Source of the DNA: Flavobacterium marginilacus
GTDB lineage: Bacteria; Bacteroidota; Bacteroidia; Flavobacteriales; Flavobacteriaceae
NCBI RefSeq assembly: GCF_026870155.1
Contig: NZ_CP113975.1
Coordinates: 4,960,001 to 5,024,000 of the forward strand
Direction: 5' to 3'
Length of the DNA stretch: 64,000 bases
Part shown: positions 1 through 8,330 of the stretch, one piece after another
Layout: every line of letters starts with the position of its first letter
Numbering within the stretch: position 1 is the first letter of the stretch
The notes under the pieces: generated by a model
What the model saw: only the letters and a program-made list of their open reading frames with translations
What the model was told of the DNA's origin: nothing
Databases searched by the model: none
Translations under genes and position numbers: made by a program

Positions 1-164
1 ACCGATTCCCATTTTGAATCGTTAAAATTTACATTAAACACCTCTGCAAAATCACCTTTTTGAAATTTCCAATTGGTATCTAACACTTTAACCTCTCGTA
101 CTTGAGACATAGCCACCTGTGTAAATGCTAAAAATATAACAAGAATACTTATCAATTTTTTCAT
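1..164 (-). CDS. GH2 beta-galactosidase, N-terminal fragment (window edge)
   Basis: A minus-strand frame opens at the ATG complementary to 162-164 and stays open to the left edge, giving 54 residues. It begins with a typical signal peptide (MKKLISILVIFLAFTQ, then AMSQ). It continues with WKFQKGDF and, a little later, FNDSKWESV, the pattern that opens the N-terminal sugar-binding jelly roll of glycoside hydrolase family 2. The gene lies 130 bp downstream of a GH53 galactanase on the same strand and is probably the last visible gene of the galactan operon. There it would release galactose from galacto-oligosaccharides in the periplasm. The catalytic domain is outside the window, so the family call rests on the N-terminal motif and on context; another GH2 specificity is possible. 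Confidence 0.7.
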   Translation of the reverse strand, partial: MKKLISILVIFLAFTQVAMSQVREVKVLDTNWKFQKGDFAEVFNVNFNDSKWES

Positions 165-294
165 TTTATAACATATTAGAATTTTAGTTTTTGTTAAAAG
201 CCTTATAAGAATAGCTAAAGTTACTTATTTATAATTTCATTTTGTTAGCCAATATTTTTATTGCACTTCAATTTATATAACCTTATATGGTTTA

Positions 295-1329
295 TTATTC
301 TTTAAATGCATCCAATGCCATAGACGGCTTCCCGTCAGATTTCCAAGCACTTAATTCATAGTGGCTCCATGATTTTGCACCTTGAGGCTCCCAGTAAATC
401 ACGCCCAGACCTTTATTATTTGGCACTGCCTTTACTGCTTTGATAACGGCTGCCAGCATATCATAGGTATTTTGTTCCTGCGTATCTATCCCGCCAACCT
501 CAACAATCATTACCTCTTTATTGTATCGGGATGCCATGTCATTCAGATTATTAGCCAGATCTGTTATGTTTTCTTTATAATCTGTTTTAATCCAAAAAGG
601 GTAATACGACAATCCGATTACATCATACTTAACATTATTGGCTTTGGCATTATCAAAAAACCATCTGAATTTTTCACTGTTATTTCCTTCGTCTAAATGA
701 ACAATAACTTTGATTTTTTTATCGACAGCCTTTACTGCATCATATCCTTTATTCAGTAACTGCGCCAGCTGATTGAAGTTACTTGTACTCCCATCCGGCC
801 ACAGCATTCCCCCTGGTATTTCATTTCCTACCTGTACCCATTCTGGAGTAACATCTGCTTTTTTTAAAGCCTTCAAAACATCTTCGGTATGAAAATAAAC
901 ATCATTTAGCAACTCTGAAAAAGTATGATTTTGCCATTCCAGCGGTTTATTCTGTTTCCCTGGATCAGCCCAGGAATCGCTGTAATGGAAATCAATCATA
1001 ATACGCATTCCCATCTTTTGGGCACGGACAGCCATCGTTACTGTCTCCTCCTTACTGCAGTGCCCGCTTGCTTTATCATCCGAAGGATTTACCCAGACAC
1101 GCAGTCTTATAGTATTTATTCCCCGGTCTTTCAGCAGCTGCAGGCAGTCTTTTTGAGTTCCGTCGGTATCAAAAAATTTATATCCTGTAGCTTCCATTTG
1201 CGGCAGCCAGCCCACATCGGCTCCTTTTGCAAAAACATTTATTTTGGGTCTGCTTTCATTTTTATTAAACATACTGCATGAAAAAGCAAATGCCATAAGA
1301 ATCCCTATTGAAAATAATGTCTTCTTCAT
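295..1329 (-). CDS. GH53 endo-beta-1,4-galactanase lipoprotein (1)
   Basis: This 344-residue protein would cleave internal beta-1,4-galactosyl bonds of pectic galactan or type I arabinogalactan. A lipoprotein signal ends at Cys18 (FAFSC). The GH53 barrel follows from about residue 33. Visible family motifs are GADVGWLPQME, TIRLRVWVNP, DFHYSDSWADPGKQ, and WVQVGNEI with acid/base Glu170. The nucleophile Glu277 lies in MIVEVGG. Length is normal for single-domain Bacteroidota GH53. It starts 13 bp after the stop of a second GH53 gene, so the two are surely co-transcribed. The lipid anchor suggests a membrane-bound enzyme, either periplasmic or surface-exposed; the sequence alone does not settle which. 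Confidence 0.93.
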   Translation of the reverse strand: MKKTLFSIGILMAFAFSCSMFNKNESRPKINVFAKGADVGWLPQMEATGYKFFDTDGTQKDCLQLLKDRGINTIRLRVWVNPSDDKASGHCSKEETVTMAVRAQKMGMRIMIDFHYSDSWADPGKQNKPLEWQNHTFSELLNDVYFHTEDVLKALKKADVTPEWVQVGNEIPGGMLWPDGSTSNFNQLAQLLNKGYDAVKAVDKKIKVIVHLDEGNNSEKFRWFFDNAKANNVKYDVIGLSYYPFWIKTDYKENITDLANNLNDMASRYNKEVMIVEVGGIDTQEQNTYDMLAAVIKAVKAVPNNKGLGVIYWEPQGAKSWSHYELSAWKSDGKPSMALDAFKE

Positions 1330-1342
1330 ATTCTGTTTTTTT

Positions 1343-2437
1343 TTAATTTAAACTAAAAACCTGTAAAACAGGCAGTGCTTTATTTGTAAAATCATAGAAC
1401 GCCTGGTTTTCGAACGTAGAACCATTAACCGCAGCACTTCCTTTGAAAGCAATCCATTCTCCTCCCCAGTAAGCAAATCCAATTCCGGATTTAGAAGTTT
1501 TTACAAGATCTTTGATTGCTAACATATAATTCTTTTGTCCTTCAGGAGTTGCATCATAACCCGAAACCAGCTGATCGATTTGACCTACTATATTATTTGT
1601 TGCATCATTCCAGCTTAAAGTAAATGGATAAGCAGTTTCGGCAATGAGTACTTTTTTACCAAATTTAGTTCCCAATGCATCAATCGTACTTTTGACAGCT
1701 GTCAAATCTTTACCGTGCCAGATAGGATAGTAAGAAAGTCCAATATAATCATAATCTACTGAATTTACTTTTCCAAAAAACCAATCCGTATCCGATGCTT
1801 TAACACCTGCATAATGAATCATGATTTTTGTTTTTGGTGCTTTACTTCGAATTACAGCGCCCGCAGTTTTTAATAAATCAATACATTGTGCTTCTTGATT
1901 AATCAAATGTCCCTGAGGCCAGAGCAAACCGCTGTTTATTTCATTCCCAATTTGGATAATATCAGGATTAATCTCTGTTATGATAGTAGAAGTATAATTG
2001 GCAACAGCTGTTTTTAAGTCTGCAAAAGATAAGTTTTTCCACTCATCCGGAGTAGTCTGAGTTCCTGGATCTGCCCAAGTATCAGAGTAATGAACAGTTA
2101 GCCAAACCTTCAGACCAGCCTGCTTTACTCTTGCAGCTAATGTTTTAACTTCAGCCAATCCAGAATGACCGTCAGCAGGATTTTTCCATAAACGGATTCG
2201 GATTGTATTACATCCTGAGTTTTTTAAAGTCGTAAGCATATCTTCTGCTTTACCGTTATTAGTAAAAACAACTTTAGCACTTTCAATTTCCGGAAGAAAA
2301 GAAATATCTGCGGCTCTGATAAAATCATCTGCCACAACAGGCGGATCTACCGGTGTTACCGGAGCATCACTGCCTGAACAAGCAGACTGCATAACTGCTA
2401 AGACTAAAAGTGATAATATGATTACGACTTTTTTCAT
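1343..2437 (-). CDS. GH53 endo-beta-1,4-galactanase lipoprotein (2)
   Basis: This is a 364-residue paralog of the neighbouring GH53. The lipobox is VMQSAC with Cys20, followed by a short Pro/Val/Asp-rich linker. The barrel carries TIRIRLWKNP, VHYSDTWADPGTQ and IQIGNEINSGLLWP with acid/base Glu166. The nucleophile Glu267 is in VLIAETAYP. The two GH53 proteins have clearly diverged: nucleophile context AETAYP here against VEVGG in the other. They may therefore prefer different chain lengths or sit on different membrane faces, which is inference. It starts 21 bp after the aldose epimerase stop and is the second gene of the operon. Confidence 0.93.
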   Translation of the reverse strand: MKKVVIILSLLVLAVMQSACSGSDAPVTPVDPPVVADDFIRAADISFLPEIESAKVVFTNNGKAEDMLTTLKNSGCNTIRIRLWKNPADGHSGLAEVKTLAARVKQAGLKVWLTVHYSDTWADPGTQTTPDEWKNLSFADLKTAVANYTSTIITEINPDIIQIGNEINSGLLWPQGHLINQEAQCIDLLKTAGAVIRSKAPKTKIMIHYAGVKASDTDWFFGKVNSVDYDYIGLSYYPIWHGKDLTAVKSTIDALGTKFGKKVLIAETAYPFTLSWNDATNNIVGQIDQLVSGYDATPEGQKNYMLAIKDLVKTSKSGIGFAYWGGEWIAFKGSAAVNGSTFENQAFYDFTNKALPVLQVFSLN

Positions 2438-2458
2438 TATTACAGAATCTTTTTAAAA

Positions 2459-3505
2459 TTACTGAAATTTATAAACCGTTTCATGAGTATATTCGTCTCC
2501 TTTTTTAAGGACTGCACTAGGAAAGTGTTCGTGATTTGGCGCATCTGGGAAATTCTGTGTTTCAAAACAAATACCGCTTAATGGGTGATAATCGGCATTC
2601 TCTTTTCCTTTTACTTTATTAAAACAATTACCGCCAACATAGATATGAACTCCTGGCTGATCAGTATACACTGTCATTTTCAGATTATTTTTATTACTGA
2701 AAAGAACAGCCGCAGCTTCATCTTTGTGCGTTACAACAAAAGTGTTATCAATTTCAGAAGGGCATTTTTTTGCTGTCAGAAAATCAAAAGAAGAACCTGC
2801 TGTTTCCAGATACCTACCAGTTGGAATATTATCAGCTGATTTTTCCAGCATTTGATCCGCATTGACAATTAAATCCTGATCTTTTACATTAGACGAATGG
2901 CCTTCTAAATTAAAATAACTATGATTCGTTAGATTCACTACGGTATCCTCAGTTGATTTTCCTGCGTATTGAATCAGCAGTTCATTTTCTTCTGTCAATG
3001 TATAAGTCACCTCAACAGCTAAACTCCCTGGGTAATTCTCCTCATTTGCAGGACTGGTATAACTCAAAGTAACTGATGGATTATCACCTTCTGTCACTTT
3101 TTCAACCGTCCAGATTTTTTGGCTAAACCCAACAGAACCGCCGTGTAAAGAATTGCCATTATTGTTTTTATTCAAAAGTATTTTTTGCCCGTTCAATTCA
3201 AAAGAACCGTTATGAATCCTTCCTGCAAAACGCCCTACAGTAGTTCCCATATAAGGCGGGCCTTCTAACTGAAAAGACTGCAGATAACCCTCCAAAGTAT
3301 CAAATCCCAAAACGACATCTACAATTTGGCCGTTTTTCAAAGGAACCTTCAGCTCTGTTACAGTAGCTCCGTAAGTAATTATTTTTAAGGACATTCCATT
3401 TTTATTAAATAACTCATAAGAGTATACTTCTTCCTTATCTGGCATTAAACCGAAAAAATTCTTTACAGAAACTGTCTTAATTTGTGAATTGCGTTTTATT
3501 TCCAT
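2459..3505 (-). CDS. galM: aldose 1-epimerase (galactose mutarotase), cytoplasmic
   Basis: This enzyme interconverts alpha and beta anomers of galactose or related aldoses, feeding sugar released by the galactanases into catabolism. Visible family motifs are ITYGATVTELKVP, GTTVGRFAGRI, NSLHGG, VNLTNHSYFNL and SGICFETQNFPDAPN. I chose the ATG complementary to 3503-3505 (348 aa). A perfect -7 box lies on the minus strand at 3530-3537. The longer frame up to 3649 would run through the divergent promoter and into the GntR gene. There is no signal peptide from this start, unlike the lipoprotein epimerase at 28094. It is the first gene of the galactan operon. Confidence 0.9.
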   Translation of the reverse strand: MEIKRNSQIKTVSVKNFFGLMPDKEEVYSYELFNKNGMSLKIITYGATVTELKVPLKNGQIVDVVLGFDTLEGYLQSFQLEGPPYMGTTVGRFAGRIHNGSFELNGQKILLNKNNNGNSLHGGSVGFSQKIWTVEKVTEGDNPSVTLSYTSPANEENYPGSLAVEVTYTLTEENELLIQYAGKSTEDTVVNLTNHSYFNLEGHSSNVKDQDLIVNADQMLEKSADNIPTGRYLETAGSSFDFLTAKKCPSEIDNTFVVTHKDEAAAVLFSNKNNLKMTVYTDQPGVHIYVGGNCFNKVKGKENADYHPLSGICFETQNFPDAPNHEHFPSAVLKKGDEYTHETVYKFQ

Positions 3506-3529
3506 TGTTTTATTATGAAATTTGAAATC

Positions 3530-3537
3530 CAAATGTA
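3530..3537 (-). promoter_or_regulatory. -7 promoter box of the galactan operon
   Basis: Read on the minus strand this is TACATTTG, a perfect match to the Bacteroidota -7 consensus TAnnTTTG. It lies about 25 bp before the galM start at 3505. Confidence 0.6.
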
Positions 3538-3558
3538 AAATAAATTTCAACTTATACA

Positions 3559-3575
3559 TACCAGTACCTACCAGT
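3559..3575. promoter_or_regulatory. tandem TACCAGT operator candidate for the GntR-type regulator
   Basis: TACCAGT occurs at 3559-3565 and again at 3569-3575. The copies are 10 bp apart, one helical turn. The pair sits between the divergent galM and gntR promoters, at roughly the -33 position for both, so one bound regulator could control both directions. Assignment to the adjacent regulator is inference from position. Confidence 0.5.
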
Positions 3576-3581
3576 TTTTTA

Positions 3582-3589
3582 TATATTTG
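3582..3589 (+). promoter_or_regulatory. -7 promoter box of the GntR-type regulator
   Basis: TATATTTG matches the TAnnTTTG consensus exactly. Only 13 bp separate it from the ATG at 3603, so the mRNA should have an extremely short leader. Confidence 0.55.
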
Positions 3590-3602
3590 AAAAAAAAATG
3601 TC

Positions 3603-4601
3603 ATGAAAATCATTTCTATCCAAGACAACCTCGGAATTCCAAAATACAAACAGATAATTCAGTCCATTGAAAAAGCAATTGACGAAGAAAAACTTGTAAA
3701 AGGAGACCGCCTTCCCTCGGTAAATAAAGTCTGCCTTGCTTTTTCATTATCCCGTGACACCGTCTTATTAGGATATGATGATCTCAAAAAAAGAGGAATT
3801 ATTTATGCCATTCCCGGCAAAGGATATTATGTAAAAAGTGTTGAAATCAATATAAAACAAAAAATATTTCTGCTCTTTGATGAGCTCAATACGTTTAAAG
3901 AAGACATTTATAACTCATTTTTAAAAAATATTGGAAAAAACGTACAGGTAGACATTTTTTTTCATCATTTCAATGTTACTGTTTTTCAGAAACTGCTGAA
4001 TGACAGTAATGGAAATTATACTAAATACATCATTATGCCAACCAATTTAACCGGCATAGTGGAATCGATAAAAACCCTACCAGTAAATGACGTAATCATC
4101 CTCGATCAAACCAATGATGAACTAAAATCATTTCCGGCTATTTACCAAAACCACAAAAAAGACATCTTCGAAGGATTATATAAAGGAAAAACAAAACTCA
4201 ACAAGTATAAAAAACTTATTATGATTTTCCCCGGATTTAGAGAACCGCTGAATATGAAGATTGGATTTGAAAATTTTTGCTCAGAATATGCTTTTGACTA
4301 TGAAGTCATCAATGAATTTTCAGAGAGCGAGATAACTATTGGCGGTGTTTACATTATTCCAAATGACAGGGATTTGGTTCTTGTGATTGAGAAAGCCCGA
4401 GAGCAAAACTTAAAACTGGGAACTGATTTTGGCATCATTTCGTATAATGAAACTCCGTTAAAGAAAGTAGTATCTAATGGAATCACAACAATTTCAACCG
4501 ATTTTAGTACTATGGGAAAACTTTTGGCACAAATGGTTCTTCGGGGAAAAAAAGAACAAATTGAAAACAAGTGTGCTTTAATTATCAGAAATTCATTGTA
4601 G
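3603..4601 (+). CDS. GntR-family regulator with LacI-type sugar-binding domain
   Basis: This 332-residue transcription factor has an N-terminal GntR winged helix (residues about 1-75: PKYKQIIQSIEKAI, GDRLPSVNKVCLAFSLSRDTV, GYDDLKKRGII, GKGYYV). It is followed by a periplasmic-binding-protein-like effector domain of the LacI type (about 85-332, ending in a segment like GKLLAQMVLRG). The same architecture is found in Bacillus AraR. It is transcribed divergently from the galactan operon, so a galactose or galacto-oligosaccharide effector and repression of that operon are the simplest reading. The arabinan genes on its other side appear to be under a different regulator (see 18524). A strong terminator follows at 4677. 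Confidence 0.88.
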   Translation: MKIISIQDNLGIPKYKQIIQSIEKAIDEEKLVKGDRLPSVNKVCLAFSLSRDTVLLGYDDLKKRGIIYAIPGKGYYVKSVEINIKQKIFLLFDELNTFKEDIYNSFLKNIGKNVQVDIFFHHFNVTVFQKLLNDSNGNYTKYIIMPTNLTGIVESIKTLPVNDVIILDQTNDELKSFPAIYQNHKKDIFEGLYKGKTKLNKYKKLIMIFPGFREPLNMKIGFENFCSEYAFDYEVINEFSESEITIGGVYIIPNDRDLVLVIEKAREQNLKLGTDFGIISYNETPLKKVVSNGITTISTDFSTMGKLLAQMVLRGKKEQIENKCALIIRNSL

Positions 4602-4676
4602 AACAAACCAATCAATTACTTCTTTTCTGACTGCAGTTTTCTAATTCTTTACAATTCAGGATACCTCTAAAAACAA

Positions 4677-4710
4677 AATAAGAAGGCACCAAACAGCCTT
4701 CTTATTTTTA
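4677..4710 (+). terminator. rho-independent terminator of the GntR-type gene
   Basis: AATAAGAAGGC at 4677-4687 pairs perfectly with GCCTTCTTATT at 4696-4706 across an 8-nt loop, and a T-run follows. Confidence 0.85.
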
Positions 4711-5329
4711 ACTTAACTAAAACTAAACCAAATTTAAATTATTATTACTTATTACTTATTTTTTATATCATATAATCAAAATCTCACTTCCTGATTTTTT
4801 AAAAAATTTATACCCAAAGAAAAACTTCGGGTATAAATAAGTAACCAAAATTTTTTAATTTTTTGTCTAATGAATTTCGAGAAACTCAAAATAAACTAAC
4901 AAAATGCAATTTATTAAATCAATAACAACAAACCACTGTATTATTGAATCTACAGGGACAAAGTTACAGTTAATCAAAAAACTTAAAGAGGGACAAATTT
5001 GAAAAAAACAACGGTCAAAATCGTAAATTATAACCTCCCAAAGCAATAAATCATACATTTTACAATTTATGACATATTTAAAACAAAATACCCATAAGTT
5101 ACTGAATACAGAACACTTACTAAAAACAGACATTTTACTCTGCTGATTTGCGGTAGTTTTCGACACAAAATTCCACATACTCATCCTTCATTTGGAATTT
5201 TAACCCAATAAAAAAGTTTTTTTACAAATTCATAAAAAGCTATTTTAAAAGAAAAATTACCATACTCTTAATTTACTTCCAGTTTTTTTATCAAGTTGAG
5301 TTGTTTTCTTGCTTTTTTAAATTACTTTT
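4711..5329. other. AT-rich intergenic region without a convincing gene; one hairpin
   Basis: No coding sequence is supported here. A frame at 4867-5184 on the minus strand has no recognisable motif and odd composition. A perfect 9-bp inverted repeat, TTTATACCC (4807-4815) and GGGTATAAA (4829-4837), is present. Its loop-proximal bases extend the pairing with one mismatch. Its role is unknown; it could be a regulator site or a structured RNA. Confidence 0.4.
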
Positions 5330-5352
5330 ACAAATGTAAAAAACACACTTAT
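5330..5352. promoter_or_regulatory. AraR operator candidate 1 (upstream of GH27 operon)
   Basis: The right half is ACACTTAT and the left half is ACAAATGT, with a 7-bp spacer (AAAAAAC). The layout and spacing match the sites at 15354, 19593 and 23584. The GH27 start codon is 29 bp downstream, so a bound regulator would sit at or just after the promoter. Confidence 0.7.
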
Positions 5353-5380
5353 AGTAAACATATTTCAAAAACCAATACAG

Positions 5381-7228
5381 ATGATTCATTTTAAACACAA
5401 TAAAACAGTTTTCCTCTTTTTATTCTTTACAATAATCAGTCATACTGCACAATCTCAAACCAAGAGCAGTTTTCATGACTGGGCATCAACTCCTCCTATG
5501 GGATGGAACAGCTGGGACTGCTTTGGCCCTACTGTTACCGAAGCCGAAGTCAAAGCCAACGCCGACTATATGTCAAAATATTTAAAACCTTATGGCTGGG
5601 ATTATATTGTAGTCGATATCAGATGGTATGTAGGGAATGACAAATCACATGGTTATAATGAAAAAGATCCTGATTATGTATTGGATCAATACGGCCGTTT
5701 TATGCCGGCTGTAAACCGCTTCCCTTCGGCTGCAGGCGGAAAAGGTTTTAAACCATTAGCAGATTATCTGCATAAAAAAGGATTAAAATTCGGGATTCAC
5801 ATTATGCGCGGGATTCCGGTAATAGCTGTAAAACAAAATTTACCTATAAAAGGTACAAATTTAAAAGCACAGGATATTTATTCAGACAAAGACCAATGTA
5901 CTTGGCTGCACGATATGTACACTGTAATTCCGACGAAACCTGGCGCACAGGAATATTACAATTCACTTTTTGAACTGTATGCTTCTTGGGGACTTGATTT
6001 TGTAAAGATTGACGACCTCTCTTCTCCTATTTATTTTGAAGGCGAAATAGATATCATCCGCAAAGCAATTGACCGCACGGGACGTAAAATAGTTCTAAGC
6101 ACTTCTCCCGGAGAAACACCAATCGCACACGCAGACCACGTTCAGAAAAGTGCCAATATGTGGCGTACTGTCGGAGACTTTTGGGACAGCTGGCAGCAAT
6201 TGAAAGACCATTTCGAAGTTTTTGAACGCTGGAACAAATGGCGTGCTTATGGAGCTTATCCCGATGGCGACATGCTTCCTTTGGGACGCATTGGAATTAG
6301 AGCCGAAAGAGGAGATCCGCGTATGACCGCTTTTACCAAAGATGAGCAGTATACTTTAATGACTTTGTGGAGTATTTTTAAATCTCCATTAATGTTTGGC
6401 GGTAATCTTCCAGATAATGACCCTTTCACGCTTTCGTTATTAACCAATAAAAATGTATTGAAAGTCCTTAACGAAAGTACAAACAACAAAACTCTTTTTA
6501 CCGATAAAGACAAAGCTGCCTGGATTGCTGACGACCCAAAAACTGGAGCAAAATATTTAGCCGTTTTCAATACAGTAGACCAAATTTCAATCTCCGAAGA
6601 AAAAGCAGTCTGGAACAGCGAAATAATATCAAGATCTACTCCAAAGCAAAGCACGACTGTGAATATTGATATTACAGGTGCCAAAAAATTATATTTGGTA
6701 GTAAACGACGCTGGTGACAATACCGATTGGGATCATGCAGACTGGATTAATCCAACTTTATATAATGAAAAAGACTCTCTGAAACTTACTAATATAAAAT
6801 GGAAAAAAGCAACTTCAGGATGGCAGAAGCCAAAGATTAACCAAAGTATTTCCGGTAATGCGCTTACAGTGAATAAAGTTAAATATGAAAACGGTATCGG
6901 GACGCACTCTAATTCAATTATAGAATTTGATCTGCCCGAAGGTTATACGCGCTTCAAAGCCACAGTTGGTCTGGACGAAGCCTGTATCTCCCAAAACGTG
7001 GGTGCTACGGTGAAATTTTTTGTATTTACCCAAAATCCATCCGGACCGCCGCCGCCGCCGAGCGCAAAAATTCCAATCAGCCTTAAAAACATTGGACTTA
7101 TGGACAAATACATAATTACCGATTTATGGTCTGGGAAAAAAGTTGGAGAATTTTCGGGAGAGTTTACTCCGGAAATCAATCTGCATGGAGCCGGGTTATA
7201 TAAAATTGTCAAAGTATCTAATAAATAG
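5381..7228 (+). CDS. GH27 alpha-galactosidase / beta-L-arabinopyranosidase with NPCBM domain
   Basis: This 615-residue exported enzyme has a signal peptide ending near SHTAQSQ. The GH27 barrel runs from about residue 36 (PPMGWNSWDCFGP). The predicted nucleophile is Asp211 in LDFVKIDDL and the acid/base is Asp266 in RTVGDFWDSW. About residues 470-565 resemble an NPCBM domain (GIGTHSNSIIEFDL, then FKATVGLDEA), interrupted by a poly-proline stretch (GPPPPPS). GH27 includes alpha-galactosidases and beta-L-arabinopyranosidases, which differ only in the C5 substituent recognised. With four arabinose-related hydrolases in the same operon, arabinopyranosidase activity on arabinogalactan is plausible but not proven. 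It is the first gene of a five-gene operon ending at 15092, with 29 bp to the next gene. Confidence 0.85.
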   Translation: MIHFKHNKTVFLFLFFTIISHTAQSQTKSSFHDWASTPPMGWNSWDCFGPTVTEAEVKANADYMSKYLKPYGWDYIVVDIRWYVGNDKSHGYNEKDPDYVLDQYGRFMPAVNRFPSAAGGKGFKPLADYLHKKGLKFGIHIMRGIPVIAVKQNLPIKGTNLKAQDIYSDKDQCTWLHDMYTVIPTKPGAQEYYNSLFELYASWGLDFVKIDDLSSPIYFEGEIDIIRKAIDRTGRKIVLSTSPGETPIAHADHVQKSANMWRTVGDFWDSWQQLKDHFEVFERWNKWRAYGAYPDGDMLPLGRIGIRAERGDPRMTAFTKDEQYTLMTLWSIFKSPLMFGGNLPDNDPFTLSLLTNKNVLKVLNESTNNKTLFTDKDKAAWIADDPKTGAKYLAVFNTVDQISISEEKAVWNSEIISRSTPKQSTTVNIDITGAKKLYLVVNDAGDNTDWDHADWINPTLYNEKDSLKLTNIKWKKATSGWQKPKINQSISGNALTVNKVKYENGIGTHSNSIIEFDLPEGYTRFKATVGLDEACISQNVGATVKFFVFTQNPSGPPPPPSAKIPISLKNIGLMDKYIITDLWSGKKVGEFSGEFTPEINLHGAGLYKIVKVSNK

Positions 7229-7257
7229 GACTCCGCTGTATTGTTCAAATTAAAAAC

Positions 7258-8316
7258 ATGAAAAATTTCAAATCCCTGATTGCTTTGAGCATTCTGATTT
7301 TTGCCGGCAGTTTTGCATTGGCACAAAAAGCCAAATTCCCTAAAGAAAAAGAGATGGGAGCTTACCTGATGGTTTATTTTAAAGATGATACTCACGGCTT
7401 GTACATGGCTTTGAGCAAAGACGGCTACAGTTTTACCGATGTAAACAATGCCAAGCCAATAATAGCCGGCGATACAATAGCTGAGCAAAAAGGAATACGC
7501 GACCCATACATATACCGCGCACCCGACGGAATGTTTTATCTGGCTCTCACCGATCTTCATATTTACGGACAAAAAGAGGGTTACCGAACTACCGAATGGG
7601 AACGTGACGGCAAGCAGTACGGCTGGGGTAACAACCGCGGACTCGTTTTAATGAAATCACCAGATTTGATACATTGGTCACATACTGTCCTCCGGGTAGA
7701 TCAGGCATTCCCGGAATTGGCAGACATTGGCTGTGCTTGGGCTCCTGAACTTATTTATGACGAAAAAGAAAACAAAACCATGATTTACTTTACCATGCGT
7801 TTTGGCACTCAAAAAAACAAAGTCTATTATTCGTATATGAACAAGGATTTTACCAAAATAGAAACCCTGCCAAAAAGCATTTTCGAATATCCTGAAGACA
7901 AAGAATACATAGATGCCGACATTACAAAAGCAGGCGGTAAATACCACATGCTTATTGCTTCTCATAATGGAGGTTCCCATATAGAGCAGGCCATTTCAGA
8001 CTCTATTAATAGTGGATACCAATTAAATCCACAGCGTGTCGACGGCGAAAAAGTAGGATGCGAAGCTCCAAACGTTTACAAGCTTATCGGCCAGAATAAA
8101 TGGATGCTGATTTATGACATCTACCGCATCAATCCGCACAATTTCGGGTTTAGCGAGACTTCTGATTTTGTGAATTTCAAAAGCTTGGGTCACTTCAATG
8201 AAGGAGTAATGAAATCGACTAATTTTTCGGTGCCAAAGCATCCTTCTGTTATTCAGATCACAAAAAAAGAAGCGCAAAAACTGGCTAAAAACTGGAACTG
8301 TGACATAAAATTTTAA
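7258..8316 (+). CDS. GH43-family glycoside hydrolase (arabinan/galactan-active type)
   Basis: This 352-residue protein has a signal peptide (cleavage near FALAQ). It forms a single five-bladed beta-propeller with GH43 signatures: LYMALSKDG, GIRDPYIYRAPDGMFYL (Asp82), CAWAPELIYDEKEN, and GCEAPNVYK, whose Glu269 aligns with the catalytic acid. The usual N-terminal catalytic base motif (DP near the start) is not obvious; the corresponding segment reads MVYFKDDTHG, so the mechanism or subfamily may be atypical. It would trim arabinose or galactose side chains in the periplasm. It lies between GH27 and GH51 with gaps of 29 and 14 bp. Exact substrate cannot be read from sequence. Confidence 0.85.
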   Translation: MKNFKSLIALSILIFAGSFALAQKAKFPKEKEMGAYLMVYFKDDTHGLYMALSKDGYSFTDVNNAKPIIAGDTIAEQKGIRDPYIYRAPDGMFYLALTDLHIYGQKEGYRTTEWERDGKQYGWGNNRGLVLMKSPDLIHWSHTVLRVDQAFPELADIGCAWAPELIYDEKENKTMIYFTMRFGTQKNKVYYSYMNKDFTKIETLPKSIFEYPEDKEYIDADITKAGGKYHMLIASHNGGSHIEQAISDSINSGYQLNPQRVDGEKVGCEAPNVYKLIGQNKWMLIYDIYRINPHNFGFSETSDFVNFKSLGHFNEGVMKSTNFSVPKHPSVIQITKKEAQKLAKNWNCDIKF

Positions 8317-8330
8317 TGTATTGAACTATC

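Noticed and set aside
3506..3649. Longer N-terminus for the galM gene
   Set aside because: It would overlap the divergent GntR gene and both promoters, and adds residues with no family match.
5110..5120. Lone ACACTTA word upstream of the GH27 operon
   Set aside because: No matching left half at the 7-bp spacing, so not counted as an AraR site.
4867..5184. Minus-strand frame of 105 codons
   Set aside because: No motif, no promoter or ribosome site, and residue composition typical of translated AT-rich spacer.
6943..7572. Minus-strand frame of 209 codons spanning the GH27-GH43 junction
   Set aside because: It lies opposite two strongly supported genes and has no recognisable domain.
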